From the NCBI RefSeq assembly GCF_030553305.1, contig NZ_JARRAH010000001.1:558001-622000 (forward strand): 64,000 nucleotides of DNA. The letters are read 5' to 3'. Below the pieces are notes generated by a model. It was not told where the DNA came from. It saw nothing but the letters and a program-made list of their open reading frames with translations, and did no database searches. This document shows, piece by piece, positions 6,789-15,904 of this stretch; position 1 is the first letter of the stretch, and every line of letters begins with the position of its first letter. The position numbers were made by a program, and so were the translations under genes. Origin of the DNA: Halomarina ordinaria. Lineage in GTDB: Archaea; Halobacteriota; Halobacteria; Halobacteriales; Haloarculaceae.

Positions 6789-8456
6789 TTACGCGGCGGC
6801 CGCGGTGGCCGTCGTTCCGTTCGCGCTGGCCGTCGGTCCCTCGGGGGTCGACTGACCGAGCGCCGCCGAGAGCTGCTCGAGGACGTCCGGCGAGAGACCG
6901 GTCACGGTCTGACCGTTCTCGTCCTGAACGATGACGAGCGCCCGCGTCACGTCCGCGTCACCGGGGGTCTGCACCTGGATCTGCTGGGCTCCCTGTGCCT
7001 GTTGCTGGGAGTCCTCGCCCTCGCCGACCACCTGCTGCTGCAGGACGACCATCAGGAGGTTGACGGTGACGTTCCCGTCCGCCTGGACCTGCACGGTCTG
7101 GGTGGCGAGCGCCTGCTGCTGGTTGTCGCCCCCGGTCTGGCTCTGGGTGTTGTTCTGAACGGCGTCCTGCGACCCGTCGCCGTCGGACTGGGACTGCTCC
7201 TGGTCCTGGTCGGTCGACTGGTCCTGGGTCTGTTCGTTCCCGTCGCCGCTGCTCGACTGTTGCTGGTCCTGCTCGACGGCCTGGTCCTGCGACTGGTTCG
7301 CGTCGTCGCCGGTCTGGACCTGCTCCTGGTCCTGGTCGACCGTCTGGTTCTGGTCCTGAGTGCCGTTGGCACCCTCGTAGGACTGCTCCTGGTCCTGGTC
7401 GGCCGACTGGTTCTGACCCTGCGTAGCGTTCTCGCCGGTCTGGGCCTGTCCCTGGGACTGGTTCGTCCGCTGGTCCTGCGACTGGTCGCCGTCGGTTCCG
7501 TCGTACGACTGGTCGCTGTCCTGTTCGCTGTCCTGGGTCTGTTCCTGCGAGCTGTTCTCGCCGGCCTGGACCTGCTCCTGCTCCTGGTCGCTCCCCTGTG
7601 ACTGGTTCTGCGACCCGTTCTCGCCGTCGCCGACCTGACCCTGGTCGGCGTCCTGCGTCGCGTTCTGGGACTGGTCCTGGGTGCCGTTCTCACCGACCTG
7701 CCCCTGTCCCTGCTCTTGGTCGGCGCTCTGGTCCTGTGACTGGTCCGCGTCCTCGGCGGACTGGTTCGCCGACTGTTCGACGCCCTGGGTCTGGTTCCCG
7801 GCGTCGTCCGCCGGTTCGTCGTTCGCATCGGAACCGTCACCCGCGGAACCGTCGTGCGCGTTGGAGTCCTCCTCGTCGTCGCACTCGGTGGATTCTTCAC
7901 CCTCGTCGTCGGACGCGTCACCGGTTTCGTCGGTGTCGCTCGCGCCGTCACCGGCATCGGTCGACGCTCCGTTCCCGGAGAAGACGAACCCATCGTCGTC
8001 GTCCGACGAGTCCGCGGTCGACGAGCCGTCGCCCGAGGCGTCGTCGCCCGACGAAACGCGCTCGTCGGTGTCGTCCGCATCGGACGTGTCCGCCGCGCTG
8101 TCGCCGTCGTCGGTGTCGCCGTCGCCGCTCTCGGTCGAGCCGCCCGAACCGCTCCCGGCGTCGGCGTCCGCGCCTGTCGTCGGTTCGTCGGGCGCGTCTC
8201 GCGTGCCCGTCTCGTGGGTCGTGTCGGCCGTCGTCTCGTTCTCCGCCCCGAGGTCGGCGGGTCCGTCGCCCCCGTCGTCTCCGTCCAGCGCCCCCAGCGG
8301 GGCGTCACCGCCGAATCCCGCGAGCGCGACGGTTCCGACGCCCGCGGTCACGACGAGGACGGCGACCACTGCCACGATGGCACGCCGGGTGAGGCGGGTC
8401 CCCGGGGACCCCGACGCACGGTCGCTCGCCGGTTCGGTCGGTTCGTCCGAAGTCAT
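6789..8456 (-). CDS. Secreted or anchored Gln/Asp-rich, sequon-rich repeat protein (paralogue 3)
   Basis: 555-residue surface-type protein, ATG at 8456. A basic N-terminus precedes a hydrophobic segment (AIVAVVAVLVVTAGVGTVALA) acting as signal or membrane anchor. Next is a long Asp/Ser/Thr/Gly-rich acidic stalk, then a Gln-rich part with about eight 21-residue units of the type GENGTQDQSQN. The last 120 residues are less repetitive, with hydrophobic stretches (NLLMVVLQQQVV, RALVIVQDENG). About 17 N-x-S/T sequons fall mainly in the repeats, whereas paralogues 1 and 2 have almost none. Heavy N-glycosylation by AglB is therefore plausible. Head-to-tail location and shared unit length mark it as a relative of the two preceding genes. 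Function unknown. Confidence 0.85.
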   Translation of the reverse strand: MTSDEPTEPASDRASGSPGTRLTRRAIVAVVAVLVVTAGVGTVALAGFGGDAPLGALDGDDGGDGPADLGAENETTADTTHETGTRDAPDEPTTGADADAGSGSGGSTESGDGDTDDGDSAADTSDADDTDERVSSGDDASGDGSSTADSSDDDDGFVFSGNGASTDAGDGASDTDETGDASDDEGEESTECDDEEDSNAHDGSAGDGSDANDEPADDAGNQTQGVEQSANQSAEDADQSQDQSADQEQGQGQVGENGTQDQSQNATQDADQGQVGDGENGSQNQSQGSDQEQEQVQAGENSSQEQTQDSEQDSDQSYDGTDGDQSQDQRTNQSQGQAQTGENATQGQNQSADQDQEQSYEGANGTQDQNQTVDQDQEQVQTGDDANQSQDQAVEQDQQQSSSGDGNEQTQDQSTDQDQEQSQSDGDGSQDAVQNNTQSQTGGDNQQQALATQTVQVQADGNVTVNLLMVVLQQQVVGEGEDSQQQAQGAQQIQVQTPGDADVTRALVIVQDENGQTVTGLSPDVLEQLSAALGQSTPEGPTASANGTTATAAAA

Positions 8457-8906
8457 CTTGCTATCACGAACTAACACCCAACTATGATTATCTTAATTAC
8501 ACGTTGGGTAATTCGGATAACTCTCCGATTAACCGTCGGCAACGCGGACCGTCGTGAGCGACCACACGTCTCGGTCCGGCCCCTCGCCGTGGCCATCGTG
8601 ACGCAGACGTCTCCCCGCAGTCGCTCGGATTTCACACCGATTAACCCGCACTCTCACCGCGTCGCGTCCGTCGCGACCGCTTCGTCGTCCTCGCTCCGGC
8701 GAGGGTCTGTCCGCCCCGACGGTTCTTTCCCCGGATACGACTCGTCCTCGATAATACGACCGTTTATGCTCTCGACCGACCGGAGAGGGGGTCCAACCAG
8801 CCGTCTGTCGATGCGCCGTCTCGCGTCGACAGACGACCGGTGACGGCGTCGCTCGCGCTCAGACGTTCGGTCCCCCACCCGGATCGCTCCGAACGGTTTA
8901 TCTGGT
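8457..8906. other. Gene-less region upstream of repeat protein 3
   Basis: About 450 bases. Near 8486-8497 the minus strand has an AT-rich TTAAGATAATC stretch that could be the promoter of repeat protein 3. The rest contains only short unconvincing frames. Confidence 0.5.
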
Positions 8907-8922
8907 ATTAGGTGGACCTAAA
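8907..8922. promoter_or_regulatory. DtxR/Idr-type iron box
   Basis: ATTAGGT-GG-ACCTAAA, a two-base-spaced dyad with 6-bp perfect arms. It matches the TTAGG-n4-CCTAA pattern bound by DtxR-family iron repressors (Idr/SirR) in haloarchaea. It lies immediately before a broken ABC ATPase gene, a typical iron-transport target. Confidence 0.65.
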
Positions 8923-8925
8923 AAC

Positions 8926-9300
8926 GTGATTCGACCGACAGTGCATCGCGGGTCGCGCGGGCGACACTCGACGGTAGCGGACGCCGCGAGGGGAGCTCAC
9001 GGGGACGCGCGCGGACGACGGCGGGGACGCGATGACGGGCCGTCGACCTCGACCGACACCGTCCTGGGGTGGACGCTGATGCGGAACGGACACCGTGCCG
9101 ACGGCCGCTCGATGCGCGTCGACCTCGGCGGGGGAGCGGCCGGCGCCTGCGAACTGTTCGGCGAGGAACGCGCCGACGGCTACCCCTCGACGGACGAACC
9201 CGTCGTCGAGTGCGACTCCATCGTCGTCCCCGCGGGGGAGGTGACGGCGCTGGTCGGAGCGAACGGTTCCGGAAAGAGACCGTACAGTGCCCTCGAGTGA
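8926..9300 (+). pseudogene. Truncated ABC transporter ATP-binding protein
   Basis: Remnant of an iron/haem-type ABC ATPase. The frame from GTG 8926 reads about 60 residues of Arg-rich nonsense. From about 9112 it becomes a typical haloarchaeal ATPase N-terminus running into the Walker A motif (GEVTALVGANGSGK), and it stops nine residues later. The signature motif, Walker B and H-loop are absent, so it cannot hydrolyse ATP as a normal ABC subunit. The preceding iron box suggests the original was a siderophore or haem uptake ATPase. Partner permease genes are not nearby. A start at ATG 9112 is also possible. Confidence 0.6.
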
Positions 9301-9309
9301 GTGACCGTG

Positions 9310-10170
9310 ATGGGGAACACCCTGCGGACGATCCGTCGCCGCATCGACGCGCACTCGACGCCGACCGGTCGATTCTTCGTCCGGTGTGCGCGGACCGGCG
9401 AGCGTCCCGTCCCCGTCGCCACCGCTCGGTTCCTCGACCGCGAGACGGCCGTGGCGGCGGCCCGGCTGGCGTCGGCCTACCGTAGTGAACTGCGACGGTA
9501 CGACCCGGGCGTGCGCTGGCACGACCTCGTCGTCTGCGAGTCGGTCGGCCGAACCGCGGACGCGACGGCACCCGCTCGCGCCGACCGGACGAGGAACGAC
9601 CCGCTCGTCGAGTTCTGTCACGAAGTGGCGGCGACGGTCTTCGAGGCGCTCTCGGCCGGACCGCACCGCCGCGTCGAGCGCGCCGCGATGGACGCCTACC
9701 TCGAACACGCCGAGTCGGTGACCGACCCCGACGACCTCTGTCTCACGCTCCTCGTGGCCATCGCCCGCGCGCTCGACGAACACCTCGCCCCCGGTGAGCA
9801 GGCGGCCGTCCTCCGCGCGGCGGCCGACCGACTGGATGGCTCCGACGCGCCGCAGACGACCCGACCGCTCACGGCGGCGTTCGACGACCTCAGACGGGTC
9901 GCGCTCATCGACGACTACGAGGTCGAACCGGGCCGGGCGGTCGACGGCCGGCGGTGGACCGTTCGCGTCGACGGCTACGCGCTCGCCGCCGAGGAGGACG
10001 GACTCCCGACGCTCCCCATCGTCGTCGACCTCCTCCGGACGCTCCCGCGCGACGACGTCACCGTCACCGAGGCCAGCCGAATCGGCGGGGACTGGTCGCT
10101 CACGCTCGTCGTCGGGGGCTCCCGCTGTCGACCGCGAGCGCTCGCCCGGGTCCGGACAGGCGAGCACTGA
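9310..10170 (+). CDS. Conserved haloarchaeal hypothetical protein
   Basis: 286-residue acidic soluble protein without signal or membrane segments. The N-terminus (MGNTLRTIRRRIDAH, then CARTGERPVPV and a conserved RYDPG-x5-HDLVVCE stretch) resembles a family widespread in haloarchaea that is known only as domains of unknown function. A mid-protein helical part (residues about 95-170) and a C-terminal module (about 200-285) are distinguishable. ATG 9310 was preferred to GTG 9301 because family members begin at MG. It directly follows the broken ABC gene, with no obvious promoter of its own. The role is not known; family membership is from memory and unchecked. Confidence 0.75.
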   Translation: MGNTLRTIRRRIDAHSTPTGRFFVRCARTGERPVPVATARFLDRETAVAAARLASAYRSELRRYDPGVRWHDLVVCESVGRTADATAPARADRTRNDPLVEFCHEVAATVFEALSAGPHRRVERAAMDAYLEHAESVTDPDDLCLTLLVAIARALDEHLAPGEQAAVLRAAADRLDGSDAPQTTRPLTAAFDDLRRVALIDDYEVEPGRAVDGRRWTVRVDGYALAAEEDGLPTLPIVVDLLRTLPRDDVTVTEASRIGGDWSLTLVVGGSRCRPRALARVRTGEH

Positions 10171-10287
10171 CGCCCTCGGAGCGATTCGATATAGTGAACA
10201 CCGGTTCATCACGGATGGTGGAGTGAGCGCGCGGACGGCCGGTATCCGACGGGACACCCGTGGAGTCGACCCGAAACGGCCGACGGC

Positions 10288-10295
10288 TATTTACA
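10288..10295 (+). promoter_or_regulatory. TATA-like element before Bat-type regulator
   Basis: TATTTACA about 25 bases upstream of GTG 10317, which supports a leaderless start there. Confidence 0.4.
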
Positions 10296-10316
10296 TCCGC
10301 TACCGAATGTCCGTGC

Positions 10317-12335
10317 GTGAGTGGTGATTCGGGTGCAGCGGGGGGAGACGCTCGGAACCGACGCACTCGGGAGGACCGATGTGCGTACGACGAGTCCGTC
10401 GTCGGGAGAGTGGACGAAGTACCGCTCTTCCGGGACCTCCTCGCGCGCTGCACCGACGGGGTGTTCGTGGTCGACGACGGGGGGACGGTCGTCCTCGCCG
10501 ACGAGGCCGGTGCGGCAGTCGTCGGCGAGACACCGGACGTGGTCCTCGGGGGGTCGCTAGCGGCACTCGCGGGCGACCGGTGCGGAGAGCGCGTCCTGGC
10601 CGCTATCGACGACGCCCTGACCACCGGCGAGCGGAGCGACGTCGTGCTCCCACTGGACGGCGAAACGACCGGCACGGTTTCGTTCCGGGCCGTCGACCAC
10701 GGCGACGACCGCCTCGTGACCGGGGTGGTCCGCCGTGGAGGGTGGAGTCGGCGGGAATCCCCTGGTTCCCGCGAGCGGTATCGGCGCCTCTTCGACGCGG
10801 CACCGGACCCGATCGTCGTCGCCGACGCGACGACCGGAGAGTTACTCGACGTCAATGCGGCCGCGACGACGCTCGTCGGCGTTCCTCGCGACGAACTGGT
10901 CGGCCGCCAGCAGGCGTCGCTCCACCCGTCCGACGAGCGCGCGTACTGTACCGACGTCTTCGGCGACTCCCCGGAGGGCGCGGTCGAACGACGGGAGGTC
11001 CACGTCGTCCGCGACGACGGGCGTCGAATCGCCGTCGAAGCGACCGTCGCCACCGTCGAACTGGAGGGTAGAGCCGTCACCCAGACCATCTTCAGGGACG
11101 TCGGCGACCGCCAGCGCCGCGAACGCGAACTCGCGCTCGACCGCAACGAACTCGCGCGGCTGAACCGCGTCAATCGCATCATCCGGCGTATCAACCGCGC
11201 GCTCGTCGACGCCGAGAACCGTTCGGAGGTCGAGCGGGCCGTCTGCGAGGGGGTGGTCGAGGAGGCGCCGTACGTCTTCGCGTGGGTCGGCTCGGTCAAC
11301 CGGGCCCAGCAGGCGGTCGTCCCCGAGACGTGGGCCGGCGACCCCGAGGGCTACCTCGACGACATCGCCATCCCGCTGGGGGAGGAACCGCGAGGGCCGA
11401 CGGCGCTCGCCGTCGAGACCCACGAGGTACGCGCGATACAGGACCTCGCGGTCGACGAGTCCTACGGCCCGTGGCGCGACCAGGCGCTCGCCCGCGGGTA
11501 CCGGTCCTCGGCGGCGATTCCGGTCGTCTTCGAGGACCGACTGTTCGGGGTCCTCAACCTGTACGCCGACGAAGCGGACGCGTTCGACACGAAAGAGCGC
11601 GAGGTCCTCGCGGACCTCGGTCGCGCCATCGGACACGCGCTGAACGCACTCGAGCGCCGGGACGCGCTGATGAGCGACAGCGTCCTCGAGGTCGAGTTGC
11701 GCGCGGAGACGACCTCGGGGGGGTTGCTCGCGGCCGCGGCCGACGAGGGCGTCGTCCACTTCGACCGCATCATCCCGTCCGGCGAGGACCGCTACCTGCA
11801 GTACGTGACGGTCACCGGCCTCTCCGCCGACCGCTTCGAGGAACTGGTCGACCGATACCCGGGGTACGCGGACGTCCGGAAGATACGCGAGGACGAGGGG
11901 ACGGGGGAGGCGGTCTTCGAACTGCAGGCGACCGACCCCCCGGCGTCCTCGCTCGTCGCGAGTTACGGCGGACGCGTCACCGACGTCGTCGCCGACGACG
12001 AGGCGCTCACCCTGACGGTCGAACTCCCGACGCAGACCGACGTTCGCCAGTTCGTCGAGGCGCTCTCGGAGCCGTTCCCGGACGTCGCACTCGTCTCACA
12101 GCGGACGGTCCCGCGGCGCAACCGGACCCCCGACGGCATCCGCGTCTCCCTGGAGGACGAACTCACCGACCGCCAGCGGACGACGCTGGAGACGGCCTAC
12201 TACGCCGGCTACTTCGAGTGGCCGCGCGACAGCACCGCGGAGGACGTGGCCGAACGCCTCGACGTCTCCTCGCCGACGGTCCACAAGCACCTCCGGGCGG
12301 CCGAACAGAAGATCCTCCAGATGCTCCTCGACTGA
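10317..12335 (+). CDS. Bat-type PAS/GAF sensor-regulator with HTH-10 domain
   Basis: Bacterio-opsin-activator-like transcriptional regulator, 672 residues. In order: a divergent PAS-like segment (about 35-140), a PAS domain (RYRRLFDAAPDPIVVAD onward, about 155-275), a GAF domain (about 290-440, ending near a KEREVLADLG helix), a Bat domain (about 455-600) and a C-terminal HTH-10 helix-turn-helix (LTDRQRTTLETAYYAGYFEWP through SSPTVHKHLRAAEQK). These proteins sense redox, light or small molecules and activate transcription without a kinase step. GTG 10317 was chosen from the TATA position. GTG 10260 and 10410 are alternatives. The targets are not evident from the neighbourhood. Confidence 0.88.
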   Translation: MSGDSGAAGGDARNRRTREDRCAYDESVVGRVDEVPLFRDLLARCTDGVFVVDDGGTVVLADEAGAAVVGETPDVVLGGSLAALAGDRCGERVLAAIDDALTTGERSDVVLPLDGETTGTVSFRAVDHGDDRLVTGVVRRGGWSRRESPGSRERYRRLFDAAPDPIVVADATTGELLDVNAAATTLVGVPRDELVGRQQASLHPSDERAYCTDVFGDSPEGAVERREVHVVRDDGRRIAVEATVATVELEGRAVTQTIFRDVGDRQRRERELALDRNELARLNRVNRIIRRINRALVDAENRSEVERAVCEGVVEEAPYVFAWVGSVNRAQQAVVPETWAGDPEGYLDDIAIPLGEEPRGPTALAVETHEVRAIQDLAVDESYGPWRDQALARGYRSSAAIPVVFEDRLFGVLNLYADEADAFDTKEREVLADLGRAIGHALNALERRDALMSDSVLEVELRAETTSGGLLAAAADEGVVHFDRIIPSGEDRYLQYVTVTGLSADRFEELVDRYPGYADVRKIREDEGTGEAVFELQATDPPASSLVASYGGRVTDVVADDEALTLTVELPTQTDVRQFVEALSEPFPDVALVSQRTVPRRNRTPDGIRVSLEDELTDRQRTTLETAYYAGYFEWPRDSTAEDVAERLDVSSPTVHKHLRAAEQKILQMLLD

Positions 12336-12431
12336 GTCACACGTGAATTTCGCTACCTCGTGGTACTCTCCGATACAGGGTTAGCTGTCTAGCCTGACCG
12401 TTCATGTTTCGGAAGTGTTTATCGAGTAGCC

Positions 12432-12803
12432 ATGTCCGACGCATCCCAGCGACTCACCGATCAGCGGCGAGAGCGGCGAGGCACGGACCCAGACTCGAAC
12501 CACGGTCCGTCGATGGACGTCCTCCACGACATCCTCTCGAAGCGCCGCAGGCGTCGTCTCCTCGTCTATCTCGTCGAGACGGAAGCACCGGTCACACTCG
12601 AGGAACTCGTCGCTGCGGTCGCCACGGCGGAGGCCGGCGCGCCCGCGGACACGGTCGACGACGATGTACTCCGGTCGATTACCCTCTCGCTCGTCCACAG
12701 CCACCTTCCCCGCCTCGACGACGCCGGTGTCGTCGCCTTCGACCCGGACCGCGACCGGGCCGAACTCGCCGTCGACCCGTCGGTGCTCACACCCTACCTC
12801 TGA
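12432..12803 (+). CDS. Haloarchaeal winged-helix-like small regulator
   Basis: 123-residue protein with a disordered charged N-terminus. It then has MDVLHDILSKRRRRRLLVYL and a domain in which TLEELVAAVATAE could be the recognition helix region, followed by LVHSHLPRLDDAGVVAFD. This layout is that of a very common haloarchaeal winged-helix family of unknown function (DUF7344-like). It probably binds DNA. It stands alone between the Bat-type regulator and parA, and its regulatory target is unknown. Confidence 0.75.
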   Translation: MSDASQRLTDQRRERRGTDPDSNHGPSMDVLHDILSKRRRRRLLVYLVETEAPVTLEELVAAVATAEAGAPADTVDDDVLRSITLSLVHSHLPRLDDAGVVAFDPDRDRAELAVDPSVLTPYL

Positions 12804-12976
12804 GCGGCGGTTCGGACGCCGATACGTACTCTCTGTGTCTCTCCTTCGAGCAGTCGGTGACCGGTCCTGACAGTAATGACCGCATAGCCACCATAGCGCT
12901 CTAAGATGAATAAGCCGTCTCACCCGTCTCGTCTGACGTAGAGTTATGACGTCGTAACCGTCATGGATACGTACGA

Positions 12977-13747
12977 ATGACGTTCCGGCTCGCACTTTCG
13001 AACCAGAAGGGTGGCGTCGGGAAGACGACCGTCGCCATCAACGTCGCCGGCGCGCTCAACGCGCGCGGCAACGACGTCCTGTTCGTCGACCTCGACCCGC
13101 AGGGACACGGCACCGAGGGCCTCGGCCTGGCCGACGCGTACGACGCCGCGCCGCCGAGTCTCTTCGACGTGCTCCTCGACCTCGACGCTCGCCCGCACAT
13201 CAACGACCTGGTGTACGAACACGAGGAGTTCGACGTCGTCCCGTCGAACGTCGACATGTTCAGCGCCGAACCGAAGTTGACGACGGCGATGCGGAGTCGC
13301 GAGCGCCTCTCGATGGCGCTCGACGAACTCGACCACGACTACGAGTTCGTCGTCGTGGACTGTCCCCCGTCGCTCGGCAACCTGACCGACAACGCCCTGC
13401 TGGCCTGCCGGAATCTGCTCATCCCGGCGCTCGCGGAGGGGACGTCGATTCGCGCCCTGGAGATACTGTTCGACCAGGTGGAGACGCTGGAGCAGGGCTA
13501 CGGCGTCGACATCGACGACGTGGGACTGGTCGCCAACCGCGTCGAGACCGACGGCGAGGCGGTCGAGATGATGGACTGGTTCGAGGACACCTTCGAGGGG
13601 CGCATCCCCGTCTGGGAGGTGCGAAAGCGCGTCGCGCTCAAGCGCGCGTGGAACGAGGGGGTCTCCATCTTCACCCACCACGAGGAGTGCGACATGGAGC
13701 GCGCGTTCCTCGACGTCGCCGCCCACCTGGAGGAGGTGGCACGATGA
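12977..13747 (+). CDS. ParA-family ATPase
   Basis: 256-residue ParA/MinD-type partition or positioning ATPase. The deviant Walker A KGGVGKTT is at residues 11-18, the switch region is FVDLDPQGHGTEGLG, and Walker B is in FVVVDCPPSLG. Such proteins bind nucleoid DNA or membrane as ATP dimers and move cargo. The 3' end overlaps the next gene by the four bases ATGA, so the two are translationally coupled. Haloarchaea have several such orphan ParA pairs on chromosomes and plasmids. Cargo could be a replicon or a protein complex; with an orc gene 11 kb away, replicon segregation is possible but unproven. Confidence 0.93.
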   Translation: MTFRLALSNQKGGVGKTTVAINVAGALNARGNDVLFVDLDPQGHGTEGLGLADAYDAAPPSLFDVLLDLDARPHINDLVYEHEEFDVVPSNVDMFSAEPKLTTAMRSRERLSMALDELDHDYEFVVVDCPPSLGNLTDNALLACRNLLIPALAEGTSIRALEILFDQVETLEQGYGVDIDDVGLVANRVETDGEAVEMMDWFEDTFEGRIPVWEVRKRVALKRAWNEGVSIFTHHEECDMERAFLDVAAHLEEVAR

Positions 13748-14091
13748 CCGACCGCGACGAGCGTTCGAACCGGCTGAAACGACGGTTCGAGCGCGAGGAC
13801 CCCGACTCGACGCCTGGGCGCGAGGAGCGAGGCGACGCCTCCGCGGACACGCCGACGGACGACCCAGCCACCGACACCGGTGACGACCGGGCGTCCATCA
13901 AGGAGCGCCCGAGCGTCCTCATGTACCTCCCCGAGGACCTGCGTCAGGAACTGGACATCCGCTTCGACGAACTGAACGCGCGCCACAAGCGCGAACACGG
14001 GGAACCGCTGGAGAAGAACCGCGACTACTACCCGGCCGTCGTCGAGGCCGGACTGGAGGAGACCACCGTCGAAGACGTCCTGGACATCTGA
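13744..14091 (+). CDS. Small ParA partner protein
   Basis: 115-residue protein starting at the ATG that overlaps the parA stop. The N-terminal half is disordered and charged (DERSNRLKRRFERED, then Asp/Thr-rich). The C-terminal half is a conserved-looking compact module (KERPSVLMYLPEDLRQELDIRFDELNARHKREHG through LEKNRDYYPAVVEAGL), reminiscent of ribbon-helix-helix or ParB-like partner proteins in haloarchaeal parA operons. It probably stimulates or anchors the ATPase. No classical ParB HTH or CTPase motif is visible. Confidence 0.78.
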   Translation: MTDRDERSNRLKRRFEREDPDSTPGREERGDASADTPTDDPATDTGDDRASIKERPSVLMYLPEDLRQELDIRFDELNARHKREHGEPLEKNRDYYPAVVEAGLEETTVEDVLDI

Positions 14092-14938
14092 GGTAGTCCG
14101 CCTGGCTCTGGCGGTCCGACACTTCGAATCGAGCGAGCAGTCGCGAGTCACGCCGCTGTGTGCTCGGAGCGTCGTAGCGCGCGAGAACCGTCGGAGCGGC
14201 CGCCTCGACCGCTGTAGTGTGGCATCCTCCCGACGCTCTCGCCCGCCAATGCTGCCACAGCACCGGACACGACCACAGACGCCAAGTGCGACGTCGTCAC
14301 CGCGATCGTGATGGCTGGAATGTTCGTCGAGAGGTATCGGAGACGAGCGACCCATTGTAATTAAAGTTGTGTCACTTCAATCCGGGAACCCGTCTCCCAT
14401 CGTGTATACCCACGTGCTGGTCGAACCCGTGCGCCCCAGAAAACTCATGCCGGGGGGCGTCACAGCGAAGGACGCGCCCGGCGTCGTGCGTTGGCTATCG
14501 ACGGGCGCGCGGGCGGGCCTCGGGCCCGCCGACGCGGACACCGGCGGGGACGCTGGAACCCGGTCGTCATCGCACCCGATGGCTGTCTCCGCCGGCCACG
14601 GCCGCGTCCACGTGACGAAGCGTCACCACCCACTGACCGCCCTCCGAGAGCGAAGGTCGTGCGGCACCCCGACCGTAGGCGACGAGACGCGAGCGAACCC
14701 GTCCCCTGACGGAGGACACGATTCGTTCGTGGGCGATGCGCCGGCCGTCGTTCGAGTCGTGACGCCGGAGAGACGACTGTTTCACGATAGTTCGAACGTT
14801 CGTGAATATATGTTCCGTTTGTACGGTCTATCCCCGATGCGAGAGGTATATATCCTGCATATTTGCCGCTATCGAGTAAAATACGTCATGTCGCAGTTGT
14901 AGCGAGGTCTTAAGTCTCTTGGACGTCCTTGTCATGAC
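14092..14938. other. Gene-less region upstream of tfb
   Basis: About 850 bases. A 177-codon frame at 14369-14902 resembles no known protein and has irregular composition. AT-rich patches at 14355-14370 and 14800-14885 may be promoters, the latter for tfb. No RNA gene was recognised. Confidence 0.55.
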
Positions 14939-14941
14939 GTG

Positions 14942-15904
14942 ATGGACCATCGCACCCGCCAGCGCAAGCGCGAGTTCGAGACGGAGCAGGAAACGCAGAA
15001 ACCTGAGAGCCAGCGGGTGTGCGCCGAGTGTGAGTCGGAGAGCCTCATCAAGAGCGACGATCAGGGCGAACTCGTCTGCGAGCAGTGCGGGTTGATCGTC
15101 GAGGAGACCAACATCGACCACGGTCCCGAGTGGCGGGCGTTCAACCACTCCGAGCGACAGAGCAAGTCCCGCGTCGGGGCGCCGACGACGCAGACGATGC
15201 ACGACAAGGGGCTGACGACCCAGATCGACTGGAAGAACAAGGACGCCTACGGTCGGTCGCTCTCCTCGGAGAAGCGCAGCCAGATGCACCGCCTGCGCAA
15301 GTGGCAGGAACGCATCCGGACGAAGGACGCCGGCGAGCGTAACCTCCAGTTCGCCCTGAGCGAAATCGACCGCATGGCCAGCGCGCTGGGCGTCCCCCGG
15401 TCGGTCCGGGAGGTCGCCTCGGTCATCTACCGCCGCGCGCTCGCCGAGGACCTCATTCGCGGGCGCTCCATCGAGGGCGTCGCGACTGGGTGTCTCTACG
15501 CGGCGTGTCGCAAGGAGGGCATCCCGCGCAGCCTCGAGGAGATCGCGGAGGTCTCGCGCGTCGAGCGCAAGGAGATCGGTCGGACCTACCGCTACATCTC
15601 TCAGAGTCTCGGTCTCGAGATGCGTCCGGTCGACCCCCAGGAGTACGTCCCGCGGTTCTGTTCGGAACTCGACCTCAGCGAGGAGGTACAGGCGAAGACG
15701 AAGGAGATCATCCGCGTGACCACCGAGAAGGGCCTGCTGTCGGGGAAGTCGCCGACGGGGTACGCGGCGGCGGCCATCTACGCCGCCTCCCTGCTCTGTA
15801 ACGAGAAGAAGACCCAGCGCGAGGTCGCCGACGTCGCTCAGGTCACCGAGGTCACCATCCGCAACCGCTATCAAGAACAGATCGAAGCCATGGGCATCCA
15901 GTAG
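14942..15904 (+). CDS. tfb: Transcription initiation factor TFB
   Basis: Archaeal TFIIB homologue that joins TBP on the TATA box and recruits RNA polymerase. 320 residues from ATG 14942 (a GTG precedes it by one codon). The zinc ribbon has Cys pairs CAEC and CEQC near residues 28-50. A linker carrying the B-finger ([13 protein letters not shown]) follows, then two cyclin folds (about 120-210 and 215-310), the second ending in the [17 protein letters not shown] that reads the BRE. All parts are complete. Haloarchaea encode many TFBs, so no paralogue letter is assigned. It has a long upstream region and may be separately regulated. Confidence 0.97.
   Translation: MDHRTRQRKREFETEQETQKPESQRVCAECESESLIKSDDQGELVCEQCGLIVEETNIDHGPEWRAFNHSERQSKSRVGAPTTQTMHDKGLTTQIDWKNKDAYGRSLSSEKRSQMHRLRKWQERIRTKDAGERNLQFALSEIDRMASALGVPRSVREVASVIYRRALAEDLIRGRSIEGVATGCLYAACRKEGIPRSLEEIAEVSRVERKEIGRTYRYISQSLGLEMRPVDPQEYVPRFCSELDLSEEVQAKTKEIIRVTTEKGLLSGKSPTGYAAAAIYAASLLCNEKKTQREVADVAQVTEVTIRNRYQEQIEAMGIQ

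Noticed and set aside
14369-14902. 177-codon frame upstream of tfb
   Set aside because: No recognisable domain, composition unlike neighbours, and it ends inside the AT-rich tfb promoter region.
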